A DNA stretch of 64,000 bases, from contig NZ_FMCW01000006.1 of NCBI RefSeq assembly GCF_900091595.1, positions 1 through 64,000 on the forward strand, given 5' to 3'. This stretch comes from Micromonospora haikouensis (lineage in GTDB: Bacteria; Actinomycetota; Actinomycetes; Mycobacteriales; Micromonosporaceae). Every line of letters begins with the position of its first letter. The first letter of the stretch is position 1. Of this stretch, positions 1 to 6,977 are shown piece after piece. The notes under the pieces are model-generated. The model did not search any database, was not told the origin of the DNA, and saw nothing but the letters and a program-made list of their open reading frames with translations. Made by a program: the position numbers and the translations under genes.

Positions 1-1
1 G

Positions 2-340
2 ACCGGCCTCGACGAACGCGCCGCCGTCATCTCCATCGGCACCGCCCTGCAGGAGTCGAAGCTGCACAACCTGGGTCACCTGGGTGACCGCAACGACCAC
101 GACTCCCTCGGCCTGTTCCAGCAGCGCCCGTCCAGCGGCTGGGGTTCGCCGGAGCAGATCACCGACCCGCAGTACGCGACCACGGCGTTCCTCAAGGGCC
201 TCCGACAGGTCGACGGCTGGCAGGACATGCCCCTGACCGACGCCGCCCAGACCGTCCAGGTCTCCGCCTACCCCGACGCCTACGCGCAGTGGGAACAGCA
301 GGCCGCCGACCTCGTCACCCAACACTGGAACAACAGCTGA
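2..340 (+). CDS. Lytic-transglycosylase-like secreted protein, C-terminal part
   Basis: The gene begins before the window; 112 codons of its 3' end are present, ending in TGA. The visible part has the small lysozyme-like fold pattern common in actinobacterial secreted proteins: an ALQESKL stretch holding the presumed catalytic Glu, then DSLGLFQQRPS, GWG, and AAQ.VQ.SAYP..YA. In the family such domains cleave or bind peptidoglycan outside the cell. The gene is followed after 20 bases by a strong hairpin, so its transcript probably ends there. The N-terminal part, any signal peptide and the true length cannot be seen, so the function is a family-level inference. Confidence 0.7.
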   Translation, partial: TGLDERAAVISIGTALQESKLHNLGHLGDRNDHDSLGLFQQRPSSGWGSPEQITDPQYATTAFLKGLRQVDGWQDMPLTDAAQTVQVSAYPDAYAQWEQQAADLVTQHWNNS

Positions 341-360
341 CACCACACACGCACACACAC

Positions 361-405
361 ACGCTGCCGGCCGGGCCCCGACAACAGGGGCCCGGCCGGC
401 AGCGT
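361..405 (+). terminator. Rho-independent-type hairpin after the first gene
   Basis: A perfect 19-bp stem (361-379 with 387-405) encloses a 7-base loop. It lies 20 bases after the stop at 340. There is no long T run, as is usual for actinobacterial terminators. Confidence 0.85.
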
Positions 406-429
406 CTTCACCTCACCCAGCCGAGTGTT

Positions 430-479
430 AGGAAGGGGCCCCTCCTATACCGAAAGCGTTAACAAGGGGCCCTTCCTTG
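430..479 (-). repeat. Dispersed GGGCCC/GTTAAC border element, copy R1
   Basis: The conserved arm reads on the minus strand from 479: GCAAGGAAGGGCCCC, then TTGTTAACGC, a TTTCGGTATA middle, and a second arm GGAGGGGCCCCTTCC. It sits between two convergent genes. The conserved arm starts 4 bases after the stop of the pRiA4b-type gene (484-486) and points away from it. It is one of seven related copies in the window. Confidence 0.9.
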
Positions 480-483
480 CACC

Positions 484-1029
484 TCAGCAGAGGTGGCGCA
501 GGAGGGTGGCGGCGCGGCCCGGGTCGAAGGCGTCCGGGTCGTACGCCTCGCCGGCCCAGTCCCGCAGCCGTTCGTGCTCGGGGTGTGCGGGGTCGGCGAG
601 CGCGGCCAACAGCACCTGGTGTCCGGCCGGACCGCCGACGTCCTCCGGCGGACAGGCCCGCTCGCCGGCCAGGCAGGTCGGGTACCGCTCGTCCGGGTCG
701 GCGGTGACGGCGTCCTCGACGACGATGTCGTGCTCCCACCAGTCGCCGAAGTCGTAGGTGTAGTGGAAGCGGCTGCCCTTGCCGAGCACCGCGTCCAGCC
801 GGACGTCCAGCTCGTCGCGCACGGCCAGTTCCCCGTCCGGGTCGGGCTCGGCGTACTGCGTGCCGTCGATCTCGAACGAGTGCAGGTGGCAGTCGCGCCA
901 GCCCATCGCGTGCTGCACGACCCGGTGCAGCCGGTCCAGCGTGTAGCCGGCGGGGACCAGCACCCGCCGCCAGACGAGGGGGTGGACTCCGGCGAGGGAC
1001 ACCTTCAGCTGGAATATCTGACGTGGCAT
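484..1029 (-). CDS. pRiA4b ORF-3-like protein
   Basis: This 181-residue protein shows the plasmid pRiA4b ORF-3-like domain over its whole length: a start of the type MPRQIFQLKVSL, then HPLVWRRVLVP, LDRLH.VVQ.AMGW...H.H.F, the YTYDFGDWWEH core, and a C-terminal YP.C..G...CPPED.GG segment. The family is common in actinobacteria and cyanobacteria; its molecular role is unknown. The ATG at 1029 is chosen because GGAAGGGGG lies just upstream and the family normally begins with this beta strand; an in-frame upstream extension is only low-complexity shadow. It is transcribed divergently from the small Cys-rich ORF at 1066 and converges on the first gene. Confidence 0.85.
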   Translation of the reverse strand: MPRQIFQLKVSLAGVHPLVWRRVLVPAGYTLDRLHRVVQHAMGWRDCHLHSFEIDGTQYAEPDPDGELAVRDELDVRLDAVLGKGSRFHYTYDFGDWWEHDIVVEDAVTADPDERYPTCLAGERACPPEDVGGPAGHQVLLAALADPAHPEHERLRDWAGEAYDPDAFDPGRAATLLRHLC

Positions 1030-1053
1030 GTGCTGCCCCCTTCCATCACGACA

Positions 1054-1065
1054 TAGGCTGCCGGC
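1054..1065 (+). promoter_or_regulatory. -10 TAGGCT with six-base spacing to an ATG (leaderless)
   Basis: TAGGCT (1054-1059) is followed by GCCGGC and then the ATG at 1066. The same 15 bases including the ATG recur at 36428-36442 before another gene. This is typical of leaderless actinobacterial transcripts and supports the small ORF. Confidence 0.65.
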
Positions 1066-1185
1066 ATGATCTGCCGAGCCTGCCGGGAACGGCGGCACGA
1101 CGAATGCCCGGGCCGGAAGTGGTGCGACTGCCAGCACCGTACCCCCGAACCCACCCCTCCGGTCACGGGTCCGGCCGGCGAATGA
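1066..1185 (+). CDS. 39-residue Cys-rich small protein, coupled to the reductase
   Basis: This short ORF encodes 39 residues. The first 25 carry a compact metal-site-like pattern: C3-x2-C6, then C14, C20-x-C22 and H24, with H11 also near; the tail is Pro/Thr-rich. Its ATG lies six bases after a TAGGCT -10 hexamer. Its TGA overlaps the ATG of the following reductase (ATGA, 1182-1185), so the two are probably translated together. I infer a zinc-binding micro-protein; no function is known to me. The divergent promoter layout, the Cys spacing and the overlap together argue that it is real, but it is short and expression is not shown. Confidence 0.7.
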   Translation: MICRACRERRHDECPGRKWCDCQHRTPEPTPPVTGPAGE

Positions 1186-2054
1186 GCGCCGACGCCGCGA
1201 TTTCCCGGCTCTGGCCGGCCCCGTCGGCGGCCCCGTTGGACGACACGGAGCTGACCGCGCTGTACGGCCGGACGGACCGGCCCCGCCTGCGGGTGAACTT
1301 CGTGACGAGCGTCGACGGCGCGGTCTCGCTCGACGGCTACTCGGCGGGGCTGTCCGGCGTGCCGGACAAGCGGGTCTTCGGCCTGCTGCGGATGCTCTGC
1401 GACGGGCTGCTGGTGGCCGCCGGGACGCTGCGCCACGAGGGGTACGGCGCGGTGCGGCTCGACGCGGCGCGGCGGGCCTGGCGGCGCGCCCACGGGCTGG
1501 CCGAGTATCCGACCCTGGTGGTGGTCTCCGGCTCGCTGGACCTGGACCCGGCGCAGGCCGCCTTCGCCGACGCACCGGTGCGCCCGGTGGTGCTCACCCA
1601 CGCCGCCGCCGAGGCGCCGCCGGGCCTGACCGAGGTGGCCGACCTGGTGCGCTGCGGGGCCGACCGGGTGGATCTCGCCGCCGGCCTGGCCGAGCTGCGC
1701 CGGCGCGGCCTCTCGCAGGTGCTCTGCGAGGGCGGCCCGCACCTGTTCGGCGCGCTCACCGCCGCCGATCTGGTAGACGAGGTCTGCCTCACGGTCGCGC
1801 CGCTGCTCGCCGGGGCCGGGCCGGGGCGGATCGCCGCCGGGCCCGCCGGCGGGCACCGGGAGCTGCCGCTGCGGCACGTGCTGGCCGCCGCCGACGGCGT
1901 GCTGATGCTCCGCTACGCCCGCGCAGCCCAAGCCAACGCCAACGCCAACGCCAACACCGAAGCCGAAGCCAACGCCGAAGCCAACCCCGACGCCGCCAAC
2001 GCCGAAGCCAACCCGGACGCAGCCCCGGCCCCGGCCCCGGCCGCCGCTTCGTAG
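1182..2054 (+). CDS. RibD C-terminal-type pyrimidine reductase family protein
   Basis: The protein has 290 residues with the dihydrofolate-reductase-like fold of the RibD C-terminal domain: RLRVNFVTSVDGAVSLDG near residue 35, LLVAAGTLRHEGYG, and the NADPH-binding LCEGGPHLFGAL near residue 180. The family reduces a ribosylamino-pyrimidine in riboflavin synthesis, but stand-alone actinobacterial members may act on other substrates, and no other rib gene is nearby. The start is set by the ATGA overlap with the upstream small ORF. The last 35 or so residues are a low-complexity NANA / EAEANAEANPD / APAPA tail built from short DNA repeats, absent from the core fold and probably dispensable. Confidence 0.8.
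   Translation: MSADAAISRLWPAPSAAPLDDTELTALYGRTDRPRLRVNFVTSVDGAVSLDGYSAGLSGVPDKRVFGLLRMLCDGLLVAAGTLRHEGYGAVRLDAARRAWRRAHGLAEYPTLVVVSGSLDLDPAQAAFADAPVRPVVLTHAAAEAPPGLTEVADLVRCGADRVDLAAGLAELRRRGLSQVLCEGGPHLFGALTAADLVDEVCLTVAPLLAGAGPGRIAAGPAGGHRELPLRHVLAAADGVLMLRYARAAQANANANANTEAEANAEANPDAANAEANPDAAPAPAPAAAS
1929..2045 (+). repeat. Short tandem repeats coding the reductase tail
   Basis: Six-base GCCAAC units, then GCCGAAGCCAAC variants, then GCCCCG units make the C-terminal tail of the RibD-type protein. All units keep the reading frame, so length changes by slippage would be tolerated. Confidence 0.75.
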
Positions 2055-2136
2055 GCGGGGCGGGGACGCGGGGCCGGGGACGCGGGCGGTTCCGGCACGG
2101 CGGGGACGTCGCCGCCCCCGCCGTACGCCGATCGGG

Positions 2137-3681
2137 TCAGGCGACCTTGACCGCCGTCCAGGCGGCGGCGACGGTCCGGTACTCGACGCTGCTGGCGCCG
2201 TACAGGTCGGCGGCGGCCGACAGGGTGGCGGTGCGGGCCCCCGAGTAGTTGGTCCGCGAGGTCATGTAGGTGGTCAGCGCGCGGTACCAGATCGCGCCGG
2301 CCTTGGCGTTGCCGATGCCGGTGATGGTGCTGCCGTCGCAGGTGGGGCTGTCGCCGTACGCGGACGCGCCGCTGCCGACGGCGAGCAGGTAGAAGAAGTG
2401 GTTGGCCACGCCGGAGGAGTAGTGCACGTCCTTGAAGCGCAGGAGGCTGGACCAGCAGTCGGCCGAGGAGCCGTCCTTCGAGGGCTTGTCCATGTAGCGC
2501 AGCGGCGTGCTGCGCAGCTTCTCGCCGATGAGGTAGTCGCCGGGGTCGCTGGCGTTGGCGGCGGAGAACTCCACGAGGGTGCCGAAGATGTCGCTGGTGG
2601 CCTCGTTGAGGCCGCCGGACTCACCGCTGTAGACCAGGCCGGCGGTGTTGCTGGTGACGCCGTGGGTCATCTCGTGGCCGGCGACGTCGAGGGAGGTCAG
2701 CGGGGCGAAGCCGGAGCCGCCGTCGCCGTAGGTCATGCAGAAGCAGGAGTCGCTCCAGAACGCGTTGGCGTAGTTGGTGCTGTAGTGCACCCGGCTGTAG
2801 GCGGCGACGCCGTCGTTGCGGATGCCGTTGCGGCCGAACGTGTTCTTGTAGTAGTCCCAGGTGACGGCCGCGCCGTAGTGGGCGTCGGCGGCAGCGGTCT
2901 GCCGGTTGGCCGTGGTGCCGTCGCCGAAGACGTTGGTGGCGCTGGCGACGAGGGTGCCGGTGCCGCTGGTGGAGCCGTTCAGGTCGTACGTCTTGTGGCC
3001 GCCGCGGGCGCCGTCGGTGAGCTGGTACGTGCTGCCGGAGGCGGTGGTGCCCAGCGGCACGGTGCCGGAGTGGAGGGTGTTGCCGGTGCCCTCGCGCTGC
3101 ACGCCCTCCCAGGAGCTGCGGACCCCGCCGGTGGCGGCGTCGACGAGCACGTGCAGCTCGCTGGGGGTGCCGTCGGCGTACACGCCGCCGACGACCACCT
3201 CGTAGGCGAGGGCGGTGCGCGCGCCGTCGGCGTCGTACACGAGCTGGGTGCCGTCGACGCGGCGGGCGGTGGCGGTGGAGGCGGCGAGGGCGGCGCGGCC
3301 GGCCGCGGCCTCGCCGACGGCGGTCCGCGCGGAGCGGTCGGCGCGGCGCGGGGCGGCCGTCAGGGTCTGGCTGGCGCCGCGCCAGGCGCCGCCCTTGCCG
3401 AGGTGCACGACCAGGTCGCCGCCGAGCACGGGCAGCCCGTCGAGGTAACGGTGCAGCCGGACGTGCTCGGTGCCGTCGGCGTCGGTCGCGACGTTCTTCA
3501 GCGTGAAGCTCTGCCCGTCGCCGGCGAGGGCGTCGCCGGCGTGGGACTTCAGCTGGGTGACGGCGCGGGTGAACGCGTCGGCGGAGGGGGCGGCGGCCGG
3601 GGCGGCGACGGCCGCGCCGGGCACGGCGGTGGCCAGCAGCGCGGCCGAGGCCAGGCCCGCCAGGACAGTGGTACGACGCAT
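2137..3681 (-). CDS. Secreted M4 (thermolysin-type) metalloprotease
   Basis: The 514-residue precursor starts with a Sec signal (MRRTTVLAG... to an AVAAP cut near residue 28) and a fungalysin/thermolysin propeptide. The catalytic domain carries the zinc motif HEMTH at 336-340 with catalytic E337, the third zinc ligand E360 in GGLNEATSD (20 residues after H340, as in thermolysin), and the transition-state His H428 in SGVANHFFYL. It would cleave proteins outside the cell on the N-terminal side of bulky hydrophobic residues. It ends directly after the M4 C-terminal helical part, with no P or PPC domain. The ATG at 3681 is chosen for AGGAG four bases upstream; longer in-frame extensions lack a signal peptide. 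Confidence 0.93.
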   Translation of the reverse strand: MRRTTVLAGLASAALLATAVPGAAVAAPAAAPSADAFTRAVTQLKSHAGDALAGDGQSFTLKNVATDADGTEHVRLHRYLDGLPVLGGDLVVHLGKGGAWRGASQTLTAAPRRADRSARTAVGEAAAGRAALAASTATARRVDGTQLVYDADGARTALAYEVVVGGVYADGTPSELHVLVDAATGGVRSSWEGVQREGTGNTLHSGTVPLGTTASGSTYQLTDGARGGHKTYDLNGSTSGTGTLVASATNVFGDGTTANRQTAAADAHYGAAVTWDYYKNTFGRNGIRNDGVAAYSRVHYSTNYANAFWSDSCFCMTYGDGGSGFAPLTSLDVAGHEMTHGVTSNTAGLVYSGESGGLNEATSDIFGTLVEFSAANASDPGDYLIGEKLRSTPLRYMDKPSKDGSSADCWSSLLRFKDVHYSSGVANHFFYLLAVGSGASAYGDSPTCDGSTITGIGNAKAGAIWYRALTTYMTSRTNYSGARTATLSAAADLYGASSVEYRTVAAAWTAVKVA

Positions 3682-4046
3682 GAGGCTCCTGCCTTCGATC
3701 GACGGCCGGTCGGAAGGGGGTGCCGACCGGCGGTGACCCGGCGGTGGTGGCCGCCGGGCCGGCCCACGGCCCGCAGGTGGCGGGCCGCAGGGGCACACCC
3801 CGAAACATCGACGTAACGAAGATCCTCGATGAGTGCCGGTGTCATTGTTGCGCCGAGCAACCGGTTCGTGTCACCTCTGCGCCGAGAAATTTTTCGACAC
3901 CGTGCGCGTTCGGAGGAATCCGACGAGTGATCGCGTACCGGGCGGAGGGTGGCGTCCGCCGCGTCGCGTGGCAACCTGTCACATCCCTGCGGCAGGATGC
4001 TCCTCGTGTGCCGTGACCGAGACGACCAGCTGACGGGAGCGGGCCG
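3682..4046. other. Divergent spacer between the M4 protease and herA
   Basis: The 365 bases are less GC-rich than their surroundings and hold the 5' leaders of both genes. Visible: an inverted repeat CATCGA/TCGATG near 3805-3832, two copies of TGCGCCGAG at about 3850 and 3879, and a GGGAG ribosome site at 4035-4039 for herA. I see no clear LexA box and no CTGTCGGTG motif here. Confidence 0.5.
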
Positions 4047-5819
4047 ATGACCGAGAGCCTGCCGATCACCGACGACGGGTCCGCCGGCCCCGGCGAGGGG
4101 GTCGGCCGCGTGCTCGGCACCGCCGACGCCACCCCGCTGACGTTCTGGACGGCCGTGGCCCCGGGCAGCTACCTCCAGCTCGACGACGTGGTGGTGACCC
4201 GCCGCGAGATGCCCGACCGCGAGCCGGTGACCATCGCCGGGGTGGTGACCCAGGTGCGGGCGCGGCACGAAGGCGCCCAGTTCGACTCGGACGTGTTCGC
4301 CATCGCCGACGGCACCCTGCCGGCGATGGTGCAGGAGGCCGCCGAGATCACCACCACCCGGGTCGACCCGGAGGTCTACGTCCCGCCGACGCCGGGGGCG
4401 GTGGTGCACCGGGCCGAGGGCGACGCGCGGGCCCGCGCGCTGCACTTCGACCGGATGGAGCGGCGCATCCCGATGGGCATGGGCCGCGACGGGGTGCCCG
4501 TCTACCTCAACGCCGACTTCCTCGACGGCACCCGGGGCGCGCACGTCTCCATCTCCGGCATCTCCGGGGTCGCCACCAAGACCAGCTTCGCCACGTTCCT
4601 GCTCTACTCGGTCTTCCGTTCCGGGGTGCTCGGCGGCGACGCGGTCAACGCCAAGGCGCTGATCTTCAACGTCAAGGGCGAGGACCTGCTGTTCCTCGAC
4701 CACCCCAACACCCGCCTCGACGACGCCACCCGCGCCGGCTACGCCAGGCTCGGGCTCAGCGCCGGGGCGTTCCCCGACGTGCGGGTCTACGCCCCGCCCC
4801 GGGTCGGCGACTCCTCCGGCACCCCCGACGTGAGCAGCCGGCTGACCGGGGTGGACAGCTTCTACTGGACGCTGAGCGAGTTCTGCGCCGACCGCCTCCT
4901 GCCGTACGTCTTCGCCGACGCCGACGACGAGCGCCAGCAGTACACGATGGTCGTCCACTCGGTCGCCGCCCACCTGGCCCGCTACGCGCAGCCCGCCGAC
5001 GGCGGGGTGAGCGTCGACGGGGTGCGCCTCGGCTCCTACACCGACCTGGTCGACCATATCGTCGAGCAGCTCAACGACGACGAGACCCGGGGCGACTGGG
5101 CCGGCAGCGCCGTCGGGCTGGGCACGGTCAACGCGTTCGCCCGGCGGCTCATCGGCAGCAAGAAGGACCTGGGGCGGCTGATCCGGGGCGACCTCGCCAC
5201 CCGCCGCCCGCACAGCATCAACACCAGCGAGTCCGCGCAGGTGACCGTGGTCGACCTGCACAACCTGCCCGACCGGGCGCAGCGGTTCGTGGTCGGCGTG
5301 ACCCTCAAGAGCGAGTTCGAGCGCAAGGAGAAGGCGGGCACGGCCAAGCCGCTGCTCTTCGTCGTCCTCGACGAGCTCAACAAGTACGCGCCCCGGGAGG
5401 GCTCCTCCCCCATCAAGGAGGTGCTGCTCGACATCGCCGAGCGGGGCCGCTCGCTCGGGGTGATCCTGGTCGGCGCGCAGCAGACCGCGAGCGAGGTGGA
5501 GCGGCGCATCGTCACCAACTCGGCGATCCGGGTGGTCGGCCGGCTCGACCCGGCCGAGGCGTCCCGCCCGGAATACGGCTTCCTGCCACCGGCCCAGCGG
5601 CAGCGGGCGCTGCTGGCCAAGCCGGGCACGATGTTCGTCAACCAGCCCGACATCCCGGTCCCGCTCTGCCTGGAGTTCCCCTTCCCGGCATGGGCCACCC
5701 GGGTCTCCGAGGCCGGTCGCGCGCCCTCGGAGACGCTACGGTCGATCACGGGGGCGGCCGACCCGTTCGCGGTGGTCGGCTCCGGCGGCGGCACGAGCGA
5801 CGACGACATCCCGTTCTAG
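4047..5819 (+). CDS. herA: HerA-like DNA translocase ATPase
   Basis: The 590-residue protein has the HerA layout: an N-terminal HAS-barrel-like domain (about 25-115), then a FtsK/HerA RecA-fold ATPase. Walker B is LLFVVLDELNKYAP with D442-E443, followed by an ERGRSLGVILVGAQQ sensor stretch and RRIVTNSAIRVVGRLD, a likely arginine-finger region. The P-loop is unusual: ISGVATKTS with K178 in place of the canonical GxxGxGKT. In archaea HerA is a hexameric pump that drives NurA and works with Mre11-Rad50 to resect DNA ends. Here it opens an operon with exactly those partners: sbcD starts 9 bases after its stop. The start has GGGAG seven bases upstream. The family call is firm; the role in end resection is inferred from family and synteny. 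Confidence 0.9.
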   Translation: MTESLPITDDGSAGPGEGVGRVLGTADATPLTFWTAVAPGSYLQLDDVVVTRREMPDREPVTIAGVVTQVRARHEGAQFDSDVFAIADGTLPAMVQEAAEITTTRVDPEVYVPPTPGAVVHRAEGDARARALHFDRMERRIPMGMGRDGVPVYLNADFLDGTRGAHVSISGISGVATKTSFATFLLYSVFRSGVLGGDAVNAKALIFNVKGEDLLFLDHPNTRLDDATRAGYARLGLSAGAFPDVRVYAPPRVGDSSGTPDVSSRLTGVDSFYWTLSEFCADRLLPYVFADADDERQQYTMVVHSVAAHLARYAQPADGGVSVDGVRLGSYTDLVDHIVEQLNDDETRGDWAGSAVGLGTVNAFARRLIGSKKDLGRLIRGDLATRRPHSINTSESAQVTVVDLHNLPDRAQRFVVGVTLKSEFERKEKAGTAKPLLFVVLDELNKYAPREGSSPIKEVLLDIAERGRSLGVILVGAQQTASEVERRIVTNSAIRVVGRLDPAEASRPEYGFLPPAQRQRALLAKPGTMFVNQPDIPVPLCLEFPFPAWATRVSEAGRAPSETLRSITGAADPFAVVGSGGGTSDDDIPF

Positions 5820-5828
5820 GGGGCAGTC

Positions 5829-6977
5829 ATGAAGATCCTGCACACCTCGGACTGGCACGTCGGCAAGGTGCTCAAGGGGCAGTCCCGGGCCGAGGAGCAC
5901 AAGCAGGTCCTCGCCGGGGTGATCGAGGTCGCCCGCGCCGAGCGCCCCGACCTGGTGATCGTCGCCGGTGACCTCTACGACACGGCCGCGCCCACCCCGG
6001 AGGCGACCCGGCTCGTCACCCGGGCGCTGACCGCGCTGCGCCGCACCGGCGCCGACGTGGTGGCCATCGGCGGCAACCACGACAACGGCCAGGCCCTCGA
6101 CGCGCTGCGGCCGTGGGCCGAGGCCGCCGGCATCACCCTGCGCGGCGGGGTTCGGGAGAACCCCGACGAGCACGTGATCGACGGCACGACGGCCGGCGGC
6201 GAGCGCTGGCGGGTGGCCGCGCTGCCGTTCCTGTCCCAGCGCTACGCGGTGCGGGCCGTGGAGATGTACGAGCTGACCGCCGCCGAGGCCACCCAGACGT
6301 ACGCCGACCACCTGGGCCGGGTGCTCGGCCGGCTCACCGAGGGCTTCGGCGAGCCCGACCGGGTGCACCTGGTCACCGCCCACCTCACCGTGGTCGGGGC
6401 GGCCACCGGCGGCGGCGAGCGCGACGCGCACACCGTCCTGGGCTACGCGGTGCCGGCGACGGTGTTCCCGGGCACCGCCCACTACGTGGCGCTGGGCCAC
6501 CTGCACCGGTCGCAGCGGGTGTCGGGGCCCTGCCCGATCCGCTACAGCGGCAGCCCGCTCGCCGTCGACTTCGGCGAGCAGGAGAACGTCCCGTCGGTGA
6601 CGGTCGTCGAGGTGACCGCGACCAGCGCGGCGCGCATCCGGGAGGTGCCGGTGCCGGCGGCGGTGCCGCTGCGCACGGTGCGCGGCACCCTGGCCCAGCT
6701 CGCCGAGATCGCCCCGCCGGAGGGCTGGCTGCGGGTGTTCGTCCGCGAGCAGCCCCGGGCCGGGCTGCGGGAGGAGGTGCAGGAGCTGCTGCCCCGGGCC
6801 CTGGAGATCCGGATCGACCCGGAGCTGGTGCCGGCCCCCGGCAGCGGCACCCGCACCGCCCAGCGGGCCGGCCGGTCGCCCCGGGAGCTGTTCGCCGACT
6901 ACCTCGACAGCCGGGGGCACGCCGACGCCGACGTCCGGGAGCTGTTCGACGAGCTGTTCGAGGAGGTGGACCGCTGA
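5829..6977 (+). CDS. sbcD: SbcD/Mre11-type nuclease subunit
   Basis: The 382-residue calcineurin-like phosphoesterase has all Mre11 metal motifs: HTSDWHVG (D8, H10), AGDLYD (D48), GGNHD (N83, H84), the HLTVVG region and GHLH (H224, H226). With SbcC it forms the SbcCD (Mre11-Rad50) complex, which uses ATP and manganese to trim and open DNA ends and hairpins. It follows herA by nine bases, and its stop overlaps the sbcC start (TGATG), so the subunits are probably made in step. The length is close to the family norm for the nuclease plus capping domain. Confidence 0.97.
   Translation: MKILHTSDWHVGKVLKGQSRAEEHKQVLAGVIEVARAERPDLVIVAGDLYDTAAPTPEATRLVTRALTALRRTGADVVAIGGNHDNGQALDALRPWAEAAGITLRGGVRENPDEHVIDGTTAGGERWRVAALPFLSQRYAVRAVEMYELTAAEATQTYADHLGRVLGRLTEGFGEPDRVHLVTAHLTVVGAATGGGERDAHTVLGYAVPATVFPGTAHYVALGHLHRSQRVSGPCPIRYSGSPLAVDFGEQENVPSVTVVEVTATSAARIREVPVPAAVPLRTVRGTLAQLAEIAPPEGWLRVFVREQPRAGLREEVQELLPRALEIRIDPELVPAPGSGTRTAQRAGRSPRELFADYLDSRGHADADVRELFDELFEEVDR

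Noticed and set aside
484..1575. A 363-codon reading of the pRiA4b-type gene
   Set aside because: The extra N-terminal part is Arg/Pro-rich shadow of the reductase gene; the ATG at 1029 has a ribosome site and the family start.
3833..4033. Small Cys-containing ORF between the M4 protease and herA
   Set aside because: No ribosome site, no TANNNT-N6 pattern, and the codon use is unlike neighbours.
3682..4046. LexA/SOS box before herA
   Set aside because: No GAAC-N4-GTTC type palindrome and no CTGTCGGTG motif could be found in the spacer.
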